In this document: one piece after another, positions 1 through 5,877 of the stretch
Position numbering within the stretch: position 1 is the first letter of the stretch
Layout: each line of letters opens with the position of its first letter
NCBI GenBank assembly: GCA_030689585.1
Contig: JAUYFZ010000019.1
Coordinates: 1-13,038 of the forward strand
Reading direction: 5' to 3'
DNA length: 13,038 nucleotides
Origin: Rhodocyclaceae bacterium
Lineage (GTDB): Bacteria > Pseudomonadota > Gammaproteobacteria > Burkholderiales > Rhodocyclaceae
Notes under the pieces: model-generated
The model's input: only the letters and a program-made list of their open reading frames with translations
What the model was told of the DNA's origin: nothing
The model's database searches: none
Made by a program: the position numbers and the translations under genes

Positions 1-2
1 TT

Positions 3-86
3 GAAGATCAATCCGATGCCAGGAAAGAGATGCAAAAAGATCATTTGAGGTCGAAATTCACGAAAAAATTCACCCCAAAAAACTAG
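3..86 (+). CDS. Possible 3' end of a gene entering from the left (partial, unidentified)
   Basis: Plus-strand frame 3 is open from the window edge to a TAG at 84-86 and gives 27 residues, very rich in Lys, Arg, Asp and Glu, ending KFTKKFTPKN. A basic hydrophilic tail followed by about 45 non-coding bases and then an interrupted gene is the usual layout of a transposase 3' end and element terminus, so an insertion sequence is a reasonable guess. The fragment is too short to assign to a family. The minus strand is also open here over a similar length but has no start codon, so the coding assignment is tentative. Confidence 0.3.
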   Translation, partial: EDQSDARKEMQKDHLRSKFTKKFTPKN

Positions 87-130
87 TACGCGCTAATTTG
101 TTGATTTGTAATGCAAATTTATGGGGGTTG

Positions 131-1024
131 TTAAACTTGGGCTAAAAAGGTATTAGTACCATCGTAGTTATTTTTGTTTCCAAGTGATTTGATCTTACTG
201 TAGTCAATCTGAACAACGTCGAACAGAATCACCGTTTTTGGGGAAGCAGTAAACGCGACACCCATGCCATAGGTGGCTGGAATGTCGAAGCCGCCTTGTT
301 CGGCGAACAGGTATTTATATTTATCCAACTTTTTCATGCTGGTTTTTGGTTGATAAAACGCACCCATCGAGAAATCTTTGGTCAATTGTCCTGTCCAACC
401 TAGTTTTAGTCCGATACCTGTTGAGGTGTCTTTGCCATGATTGCCAGGATCGAAGGCATTACCGGGAGTAAATCCTTTGAAATCTCCCAATCCGCCTGCT
501 TCGAACGTTTGATATACGATATTCATGCTCAGTGCGATGGTATGTTGATCGTTGAGTTTTTTGGCAATCGTGGGAGCAATGAAAAGCTGTTCAAGATTCG
601 ACGTGGTTTTTCTGGAAGCACCAAAATAACCGGCATTGTCGTACATGGATCTGCCGTAATCTGTATTCATACCACCGTTGCCATACACCGCGATACCGTA
701 AGACAATGCGTTATCCCCGTGTTTTACATAGGCAAATTCAGGGATCACGAAGGTTCGTGTTTCATTGCCGTCCTGTTCACCGCTTTTATTGACGCGTCGA
801 TCCGGTGCAAACAAACTACCACCAATCGAACCGCCTGCCTGGGCTTGGGTTAAGGTGGCTGGATTGGCTCCGATACCGAAACCGTCTTCGGCGTAGGCGA
901 TGCCTGCACCGCCCATGGCTTTGGCTTTGATACCGACACCGGTGGCGAAGTAGCCGTTGGTGGCGAAAACTGGTAGTGATAGACCGACCAGCGCGAGTGA
1001 TACGGTGAGTTTCTTCAGCTTCAT
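131..1024 (-). CDS. FadL/OmpP1/TodX-family outer-membrane transport protein, C-terminally truncated
   Basis: FadL-family proteins are outer-membrane beta-barrels that pass hydrophobic substrates. This 297-residue product has a signal peptide (MKLKKLTVSL followed by a hydrophobic stretch, cleavage probably after VFA at about residue 21). The mature N-terminus is typical of the family: NGYFATGVGIKAKAMGGAG, then the NPA motif at residues 54-56 (hatch domain). Aromatic-rich amphipathic strands follow. The start at 1024 is chosen over an in-frame ATG at 1087 because a strong AGGAGGA site lies at 1038-1032 and the signal peptide begins there. Family members are usually 400-450 residues; this one stops soon after the strand ending YSKIKSLGN, so the last strands and the terminal aromatic residue needed for barrel assembly are missing. 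It is probably non-functional. It lies downstream of tusA and dsrE2 on the same strand. Confidence 0.82.
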   Translation of the reverse strand: MKLKKLTVSLALVGLSLPVFATNGYFATGVGIKAKAMGGAGIAYAEDGFGIGANPATLTQAQAGGSIGGSLFAPDRRVNKSGEQDGNETRTFVIPEFAYVKHGDNALSYGIAVYGNGGMNTDYGRSMYDNAGYFGASRKTTSNLEQLFIAPTIAKKLNDQHTIALSMNIVYQTFEAGGLGDFKGFTPGNAFDPGNHGKDTSTGIGLKLGWTGQLTKDFSMGAFYQPKTSMKKLDKYKYLFAEQGGFDIPATYGMGVAFTASPKTVILFDVVQIDYSKIKSLGNKNNYDGTNTFLAQV

Positions 1025-1127
1025 GGGACCTTCCTCCTGATGAATGACTTGAAATGAAATGAAATTTTGTCCAACCGTGAGACGCAACTACGCGAGGTTT
1101 TATTCCCCGTCTTTTAACTTCCCATCG

Positions 1128-1718
1128 TTATACGTACAAACAAACATCTGACTGCTGGGCGACCGGTAAAAAAGACGCGGCACCGACATAATCCAAATCG
1201 TTAATAAAATCGTCGTGCGAAAATCCGAACAGCTCGACGGTCATTTGGCAGACGGAGAATTTGACTCCGGCTTCTTGGGAGAGTTCGCGTAACTCTTCGA
1301 TGCTGGCGACTCCGTTGTTCTTGATGGTTTGCTGCATCAGTTTGGTGGCGACAGTTTCAAAGCCGGGGATGCCCGCTTGAATAATGTTCGGAATGTTCCA
1401 GTTGATGCCACGGAACCAGTCTGGACCGAAGGGCATTTTCATCGGCATACCCGGGTTGCCCAGCGGGCTGACTTTCAGGTCGGAGATATCCTTCTTGAGG
1501 AGTTGCAGGCCATAGAAAGTGAAGAAGATGGTGACATCCCAGCCCAAGGCGGCGGCCGTGGAAGCCAGAATGAAGGGGGGGTAGGCCCAGTCGAGCGTGC
1601 CTTTGGTTGCGATGATGGACATCGAGGGAGTTTTTGACTCCTGAAGCTCCTGTAATTTTTTTGGAAGCAGTTCATCCAACCGCTTGTTGATGAGTTCGTC
1701 GAGTTCGGCAGTGTCCAT
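1128..1718 (-). CDS. dsrE2: DsrE2-type DsrE/DsrF/DsrH-like sulfur-relay protein
   Basis: The 196-residue protein matches the DsrE2 branch of the DsrE/F/H-like superfamily, found beside tusA in many sulfur oxidisers and thought to exchange sulfur as a cysteine persulfide with TusA. The signature stretch IIATKGTLDWAYPPFILAST lies at residues 35-54, followed by FFTFYGLQLL (65-74). A conserved-looking cysteine sits in KFSVCQMTVELFGF (Cys157). A second cysteine, Cys193, is in the tail SDVCLYV. The N-terminal 30 residues are charged and probably helical. The start at 1718 has no clear Shine-Dalgarno; an internal ATG at residue 33 has AGGAG some 15 nt upstream but would remove the helix, so the longer form is preferred. 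tusA lies 102 nt upstream, separated by two hairpins. Confidence 0.88.
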   Translation of the reverse strand: MDTAELDELINKRLDELLPKKLQELQESKTPSMSIIATKGTLDWAYPPFILASTAAALGWDVTIFFTFYGLQLLKKDISDLKVSPLGNPGMPMKMPFGPDWFRGINWNIPNIIQAGIPGFETVATKLMQQTIKNNGVASIEELRELSQEAGVKFSVCQMTVELFGFSHDDFINDLDYVGAASFLPVAQQSDVCLYV

Positions 1719-1764
1719 GATTAGTAAGGTAGAAGGTAATTGTGTGCTTATATGAAGAAGGCAG

Positions 1765-1787
1765 AAAAAGCATCTTGCGATGCTTTT
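1765..1787 (-). terminator. Hairpin 2 of the tusA-dsrE2 gap, terminator-like
   Basis: On the minus strand, AAAAGCATC pairs perfectly with GATGCTTTT around a GCAA tetraloop (a GNRA loop), and a run of five T follows. The layout is that of an intrinsic terminator or attenuator, although the base of the stem is A-T only. Reading from tusA it is the second of two related hairpins and lies 47 nt before the dsrE2 start. A lone TATAAG-like sequence (1752-1747) follows it, with no convincing -35 partner. Confidence 0.55.
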
Positions 1788-1792
1788 CAGTA

Positions 1793-1814
1793 AAAGGCAC
1801 CTTGCGATGCCTTT
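1793..1814 (-). terminator. Hairpin 1 of the tusA-dsrE2 gap, terminator-like
   Basis: Six bases after the tusA stop codon, the minus strand reads AAAGGCATC, loop GCAA, GGTGCCTTT, then a fourth T. All nine positions pair if one U-G wobble is allowed. The same position is an A-C mismatch if the plus strand is transcribed, which argues that the structure works in the tusA transcript. It resembles the neighbouring hairpin but has an extra G-C pair gained on both arms. Confidence 0.55.
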
Positions 1815-1820
1815 CGAGTG

Positions 1821-2048
1821 TTACTTGCGCTTGATGTAGTACTCGAACTCTTTATTGTTTTCGGCTGAAGAGAGTAGTTCGTTGCCGGTTTGTTTGGCGA
1901 AGGCCTGGAAGTCCTTCACGGAGCCGGGGTCGGTGGCAAAAATGCGCAGCACCTGACCCGATGTCATGTCCGTTAGTGCTTTCTTGGCACGGAGAATAGG
2001 GAGCGGGCAGTTAAGACCACGGGCATCCAGTTCTTTGTCAAAGTTCAT
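1821..2048 (-). CDS. tusA: TusA-family sulfur carrier protein
   Basis: The 75-residue protein is a complete TusA-like (SirA/YeeD) sulfur carrier. The N-terminal motif is LDARGLNCPLPILRAKKAL with the carrier cysteine at Cys14 in CPLP; a central GQVLRIFATDPGS segment and a C-terminal EFEYYIKRK strand complete the IF3-C-like fold. TusA proteins carry persulfide sulfur, either for tRNA thiolation or, when next to DsrE2, rhodanese, Dsr or sHdr genes, in cytoplasmic sulfur oxidation. Pairing with dsrE2 favours the second role here, although no dsr or hdr genes are visible. AAGGGA lies 5 nt before the ATG at 2048. The 120-nt gap upstream could hold a promoter but shows no strong consensus. Confidence 0.93.
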   Translation of the reverse strand: MNFDKELDARGLNCPLPILRAKKALTDMTSGQVLRIFATDPGSVKDFQAFAKQTGNELLSSAENNKEFEYYIKRK

Positions 2049-2168
2049 ATCATTCCCTTATAAAAATTGGTGGGTGAGAAAATCGTCACGCGGACGAATG
2101 GTATGCCGAGGTTCCGGCGGATGCAATACCCTACGATCAGACTTAAGCCTCATTTTGAATCAAAATTT

Positions 2169-3632
2169 CTAATGCAGACATCCGAACCAAGTGCTGGAAT
2201 CTTCCGGGTAGCGAGCGATGGCTTCTAGACATTGAGCACGCCAGGGATGCGTGGGGGGGGCGGTCGGAGCTGGGTTGATTCCGAAGTTGTGGGCGATGTT
2301 GTCGGCAAATATCCTTTGTGCCGGCTTGTTTAAAAGCGGTTTTAGTCGGTTTAATTTTTCCAGAATGGAGAGGCGACGTGTGTGGTATCGCGCTTGCATG
2401 TCCACCGTCACGGCCTCTAGTGTTTCCGCGAGAGTCGTTTCACTGAAAGGTAGATCAGGAAAGCCTTGGGCGGTGAGCCGTTCGAGGGTAAACAACATGA
2501 CATCGCCTTGAAACTGTCGCTCAAATTCGTTGCTCATGTCGATGAGCGTGCCGGTCGTTTCAATGCCGGGACGGAATCCGGATTGCACTTCTGTATCGAG
2601 CGTTCGGCGATGCAGCATCGGCAGGTTGGCGGAGACAAAACGAGGCCCGATTTGCGCACGGATCAAGCGTCCCAGTGTTGGGCCGGACATACGAAGACGT
2701 AAAGGCGCGAAGGGAAGAAAGTATTTTAAGGCGGCGGGGCGGAAAACATAATTGCCTGCGTAGACGGTTCTCGCAGGTTGAAGCGTGGGGTCGTTGTCCT
2801 GGTAGTAGGTGATCCGGGTCGGGTGTTCGCCATGAAAGAAACCCGCCAGTTTTTCTGAAAAATGGGCCACACACTCTCCTACGGTATGTGGGCCTTTCAG
2901 GGGGCAGCGGTAATGCCACTCACGTCGACTTAGCTTGAATCCGAACAGGTCCGCCATGTCGTGATAGGCCGCATCGCCCCCTTCAGGGATTTGCGCTAGG
3001 TGGTAGGGACAGGGATCGTGAGGTTGATAGGCATTGGTTTGCTGAAGAAAATCAATGACATCATCAAGGAAGTTTCCGGTCATGACCGCAGGGGATACGG
3101 GAGGGTCTCCCACTACTTTGCCCGTGAGTACCTGCACGTCCGTGGTGGAAAATATCTCGTCCAGACGGTGAAAGTAATCCACGGAAAAGCATTCCTGATC
3201 GCCTTCTTCGGTGGCGATTTTGACTTTGAATTCCTGATCGCTGTCGATTGACCAGAGGAGGGTGTTCTCCGGCAGCGTTTCCTGAGCGAGTTTGAGGTAG
3301 GCAAGATTGCGGGCTACCCCCTGTCCTTTATGGCCGTTGTGGGTGGGATTTCCAATGATTCTGTTCAGTTGCCCCCGGGTAGAGGTGATGAGATCGAACT
3401 GTTCGTCGGCACAGAAATGAGTGACGTCCAACCCCTTCTGACTCATGATCTGCGCCAGTTGGCGATGCGCATGGATGTGGGCGGGGTTCGTGCTGTCTTC
3501 AACGATAAACAGGCGAAGGTGAGAAGGAGGGACATCAAAAAGACGGCAGTGTTCGAGCAGGCTGTCGAAGCAATTTTTGAGATGCTGTGGTCGATCAGCC
3601 ACCGGGATGATGATGATGAAATGATGTTTCAT
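2169..3632 (-). CDS. GT-A-fold glycosyltransferase-like protein (family 2-like)
   Basis: The 487-residue product begins MKHHFIIIIPVADRPQHL, typical of the first strand and nucleotide-binding loop of GT-A glycosyltransferases. Further family-like features are FIVEDST (42-48), a GQGVARNLAY segment (104-113), a DxD-type metal/nucleotide motif D-S-D at 130-132 in LLWSIDSDQEF, and downstream YAGNYVFRPAALKYFLPF (291-308) and NLPMLHRRT (336-344), which resemble acceptor-side motifs. No signal peptide or membrane segment is seen, so it should be cytoplasmic. The start at 3632 forms an ATGA overlap with the upstream TPP enzyme, implying translational coupling; the reading frame is open 39 nt further up, but that part lies inside the upstream gene. 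Donor and acceptor cannot be deduced. A run of eight G (2253-2260, plus strand) encodes Pro-Pro near the C-terminus. Confidence 0.72.
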   Translation of the reverse strand: MKHHFIIIIPVADRPQHLKNCFDSLLEHCRLFDVPPSHLRLFIVEDSTNPAHIHAHRQLAQIMSQKGLDVTHFCADEQFDLITSTRGQLNRIIGNPTHNGHKGQGVARNLAYLKLAQETLPENTLLWSIDSDQEFKVKIATEEGDQECFSVDYFHRLDEIFSTTDVQVLTGKVVGDPPVSPAVMTGNFLDDVIDFLQQTNAYQPHDPCPYHLAQIPEGGDAAYHDMADLFGFKLSRREWHYRCPLKGPHTVGECVAHFSEKLAGFFHGEHPTRITYYQDNDPTLQPARTVYAGNYVFRPAALKYFLPFAPLRLRMSGPTLGRLIRAQIGPRFVSANLPMLHRRTLDTEVQSGFRPGIETTGTLIDMSNEFERQFQGDVMLFTLERLTAQGFPDLPFSETTLAETLEAVTVDMQARYHTRRLSILEKLNRLKPLLNKPAQRIFADNIAHNFGINPAPTAPPTHPWRAQCLEAIARYPEDSSTWFGCLH

Positions 3633-5248
3633 CTGTCGGATCGATATCCGGGAAAAAGATTCTTGTCCCAAGGAATCTCGATAAGGTTGATCGCATGAAT
3701 GAGATCCGCTTCTTCGAACAGTCGGCTCACATCGGCGGTCGATTCAATCCGGTAATGCGGAATGCCGAAGGCGCGGGCGAGTAACGCGAAATCCGGATTG
3801 ATGAAATCGCAATCGATATGGCGGCCTTCGTAGAGTTGAAATTGATTCTTGCGGATTAACCCCAGCGTGCCGTTGTTAATCATCAGAACGTTAATCGGAA
3901 TGCGGTAGTTCACGGCGGTCATGAGTTCCATCCCGCACATCTGAAAACCACCATCGCCCAGGATGGCGAATGTGGGAACATCGCGAGCCAGACGTGCACC
4001 AAGTGCGGCTGGAATCGCATGGCCTAGCGAGGAAATACCCGCATTCGGAAAGTAGCGATGGCGGGGGGAGGCGAAAAAATGCGTTTGTGCCAGCAAAATG
4101 TTGTCATCAATGACTTGCGTGCCTTGCGGAAATCGTTGCGTCAGTTGCGTGAAGAATTGTTCGATCCATTCGAAATGTGCCCCGATGAGACGAGGAGGCG
4201 ACGTGAGATTGGCCTTGGGGGGCATGTTGTCACGAACCAGCCGGGCCAGAAGGCGGTCCAGCACGGCAGAAACATCGTGACAGAGCGACAGGTTGGCCGT
4301 GAAATTCCGCCCCAATCGGGTCGGATCGTGATCGATTTGAGCAATTTTTTTGCCGGAAAGGAGTGCGTTATTCCATAAGTGGCTGGTCCGCTCGTTGAAG
4401 CTGGCCCCGAGAAAAACGAGCGCGTCTGCTTGTTCAGCAAGGGTGTGAAATGCCCGGCCATCCGAGGTGATGCCCAAACACCCCAAGGATTGCGGAGCAT
4501 CATCCGGCAGGCAGCCCTTGCCTTTGAGGGTGGTAGCAACCGGCAGATTGAAGCGATGCGTGAGTTCATTCAAAACGGTGTGTGCGCCCTGGCATCCCTG
4601 ACCGGCGATGAGCACGGGGGCACGGGCCTGTTCGATGAAGTTCGCCCATGCCCAGATGTCTGGATGCGAAGGGGGGGGAGGAGGGGAGGGGGGCAAGAAA
4701 ATGCGGTCAAGCAAGGCATCATCAACGGTCATCTTTTGGATGTCGTAAGGGAGCACCAGACAAACGGGGCCGCTGTGGGGGGCTTGCAAAATGCGAACCG
4801 TCTGTTGAAGGGCCGTGGCTAGATCGTCCGGCCGATCAATACGACAGTGATAGCGCGTGATGCCAGAGAGCATGGCAGAAAGATCGAAGCTGCCGCCTTG
4901 CCCTGAACCTTCCTGCAAACCGCCCTTGCCGAATATCCAGGTGGATGTTTCCCCCGTGATGGCCAACATCGGCAGATTGTCTGCATACGCATTGGCTAAC
5001 CCGGTGGCAAGGTTGGTGGCCCCCGGCCCGGCGGTGGTGATGCAGGCGGCAATGCCTCCGCCCGCGCGATAAAACCCGCTGGACATGAAACTCGCTCCTT
5101 GTTCGTGTTTGACGAGAAAGGTGCGAATAGACGAGGAACGTAACTGGTCATAAACGGGCAGGATATGTGCCCCTGGCATCCCGAAAACGCAGGTGATTTT
5201 CAGGCGTTCCATGAAACGGACGATTAATTCTGCAATAGTTATTTTCAT
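3629..5248 (-). CDS. Thiamine-diphosphate-dependent enzyme, acetolactate-synthase-like
   Basis: The 539-residue protein has the three-domain layout of the acetolactate synthase/pyruvate oxidase superfamily. The N-terminal Pyr domain (about 1-175) carries the cofactor-activating glutamate E49 in VKHEQGA and the block AGPGATNLATGLANAYADNL (73-92). The central domain (about 195-345) contains PVLIAGQG. The C-terminal PP domain contains the ThDP/Mg motif GDGGFQM (431-437) ending in NN (458-459). A proline-rich linker (186-196) joins the first two domains. Biosynthetic acetolactate synthase is not favoured: no regulatory subunit is adjacent, the region after FGKGGLQEG is unusual, and the partner gene is a glycosyltransferase. 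It may be a carboligase or decarboxylase of unknown substrate. The start at 5248 is chosen because the upstream frame extension is only antisense of a tRNA. The Shine-Dalgarno is weak. Confidence 0.85.
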   Translation of the reverse strand: MKITIAELIVRFMERLKITCVFGMPGAHILPVYDQLRSSSIRTFLVKHEQGASFMSSGFYRAGGGIAACITTAGPGATNLATGLANAYADNLPMLAITGETSTWIFGKGGLQEGSGQGGSFDLSAMLSGITRYHCRIDRPDDLATALQQTVRILQAPHSGPVCLVLPYDIQKMTVDDALLDRIFLPPSPPPPPSHPDIWAWANFIEQARAPVLIAGQGCQGAHTVLNELTHRFNLPVATTLKGKGCLPDDAPQSLGCLGITSDGRAFHTLAEQADALVFLGASFNERTSHLWNNALLSGKKIAQIDHDPTRLGRNFTANLSLCHDVSAVLDRLLARLVRDNMPPKANLTSPPRLIGAHFEWIEQFFTQLTQRFPQGTQVIDDNILLAQTHFFASPRHRYFPNAGISSLGHAIPAALGARLARDVPTFAILGDGGFQMCGMELMTAVNYRIPINVLMINNGTLGLIRKNQFQLYEGRHIDCDFINPDFALLARAFGIPHYRIESTADVSRLFEEADLIHAINLIEIPWDKNLFPGYRSDR

Positions 5249-5267
5249 TTTTTGGTGGTTGCTGTTA

Positions 5268-5273
5268 TATAAT
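5268..5273 (+). promoter_or_regulatory. Perfect -10 box upstream of tRNA-Arg
   Basis: TATAAT begins 19 nt before the tRNA, placing a start site about 7 nt upstream of its 5' end. No good -35 is visible at 16-18 nt spacing. The hexamer lies within the palindrome TTATATAA (5265-5272), so the same AT-rich patch could also open for the divergent TPP gene. Confidence 0.45.
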
Positions 5274-5286
5274 CCTCCCTCTTCAT

Positions 5287-5363
5287 GCGCCCGTAGCTCA
5301 TCTGGATAGAGTACTTGGCTACGAACCAAGGGGTAGGGAGTTCGAATCTCTCCGGGCGCACCA
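5287..5363 (+). tRNA. tRNA-Arg (anticodon ACG)
   Basis: A complete cloverleaf is present. The acceptor stem GCGCCCG/CGGGCGC (5287-5293/5353-5359) has seven perfect pairs. There is a D arm GCTC/GAGT with GG in the loop, and an anticodon stem CTTGG/CCAAG around the loop CTACGAA, so the anticodon is ACG, read as ICG after deamination by TadA. The T arm GGGAG/CTCTC encloses TTCGAAT. Discriminator A5360 is followed by encoded CCA (5361-5363). No terminator is evident before the czcI-like gene 46 nt downstream, so read-through into the metal operon is possible. Confidence 0.97.
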
Positions 5364-5409
5364 AGTTTCCCATAATGTGGCATTTCGTAGATAGAGAAAT
5401 AATTTGTTC

Positions 5410-5769
5410 ATGCGATTCTTTCTGACAATTCTCTTGGCGGTCGTGCTCTCACTCAATGCTGCTTATGCGATGACTGCGGGGGTATGCGATGCGTTGGAGC
5501 ATACGCAAAACCATGGGGCACATTTAGGTCATCACAATCACGATCACGATGATCCCCCCGCTGATTCCGATCAAACTTATCCGTTGCCTCCTGCAGCCAG
5601 CGACCATCATCATGGTCACGGGCATCCCGTTTTTTCCGCGTTGCTATCTGACACTTTTAATGTAGTGTCGTTGACGGGACGCCATGTTTATGGCGCGCTT
5701 TCCCACTGCGATTTTGTTTCAGCCCCCCATCTCCGACTCGACCGTCCGCCAAACGCTGTGCTCGCTTGA
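5410..5769 (+). CDS. czcI: CzcI-like small His-rich periplasmic protein
   Basis: The 119-residue protein has a clear signal peptide (MRFFLTILLAVVLSLNAAYA, cleavage near residue 20). The mature part has two His/Asp clusters, HHNHDHDD (41-48) and HHHGHGH (66-72), plus Cys26 and Cys100. Small His-rich exported proteins of this kind sit first in czc-type operons (CzcI) and are thought to bind or sense periplasmic Zn, Co or Cd. Identification rests on position and composition more than on strong sequence likeness. The ATG at 5410 is preferred to a TTG two codons earlier; neither has a strong Shine-Dalgarno. CATAAT (5371-5376) is a possible -10 without a clear -35. The gene lies directly upstream of czcC. 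Confidence 0.62.
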   Translation: MRFFLTILLAVVLSLNAAYAMTAGVCDALEHTQNHGAHLGHHNHDHDDPPADSDQTYPLPPAASDHHHGHGHPVFSALLSDTFNVVSLTGRHVYGALSHCDFVSAPHLRLDRPPNAVLA

Positions 5770-5771
5770 GC

Positions 5772-5848
5772 CGACGGGACGTTTGAATGTCTGGTAATAC
5801 GCCACGCATGAACCTTTGAGAAGCGCTAGGTTCCGTGGTGTCCCGTCG
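5772..5848 (+). promoter_or_regulatory. Structured RNA element in the czcI-czcC gap
   Basis: Nested complementary segments span most of the 108-nt gap. CGACGGGAC (5772-5780) pairs perfectly with GTCCCGTCG (5840-5848). GCCACG (5801-5806) pairs with CGTGGT (5834-5839) with one G-U. GAACCT (5810-5815) pairs with AGGTTC (5828-5833) around a 12-nt loop. A 19-nt internal bulge lies on the 5' side. The czcC Shine-Dalgarno GAGG (5866-5869) and a T6 run (5860-5865) follow closely. It could be an attenuator, an mRNA-processing or stability structure, or a small palindromic insertion; no match to a known riboswitch is claimed. Confidence 0.5.
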
Positions 5849-5877
5849 AAATCCCACTATTTTTTGAGGATTTTTCG

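Noticed and set aside
437-853. Plus-strand open frame across the FadL gene
   Set aside because: It is antisense to a clear FadL-family protein, with no recognisable domain and no good ribosome-binding site.
2152-2166. Terminator after the glycosyltransferase
   Set aside because: ATTTTG/CAAAAT can pair, but the stem is nearly all A-T, short, and lacks a following U run.
3633-3671. Longer N-terminus for the glycosyltransferase
   Set aside because: It lies inside the upstream gene; the ATGA overlap and the start of the GT-A strand support 3632.
3629-5248. Calling the ThDP enzyme IlvB (biosynthetic acetolactate synthase)
   Set aside because: The superfamily is clear, but there is no ilvN or ilvC neighbour, the post-Pyr-domain segment is divergent and a glycosyltransferase is coupled to it, so the specific name is not supported.
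5249-5383. N-terminal extension of the TPP-enzyme reading frame to 5383
   Set aside because: The extra residues are the antisense translation of tRNA-Arg, a known annotation artefact; the ThDP fold begins at the ATG at 5248.
5340-5410. Genomic-island attachment site at the tRNA 3' end
   Set aside because: The tRNA is intact, but I saw no second copy of its 3' end in the window and no integrase, so only the location hints at integration.
5772-5848. Known NiCo (czcD) riboswitch
   Set aside because: The structure is a long nested stem rather than an evident four-way junction, and I could not match the conserved core from memory; a covariance search would decide.
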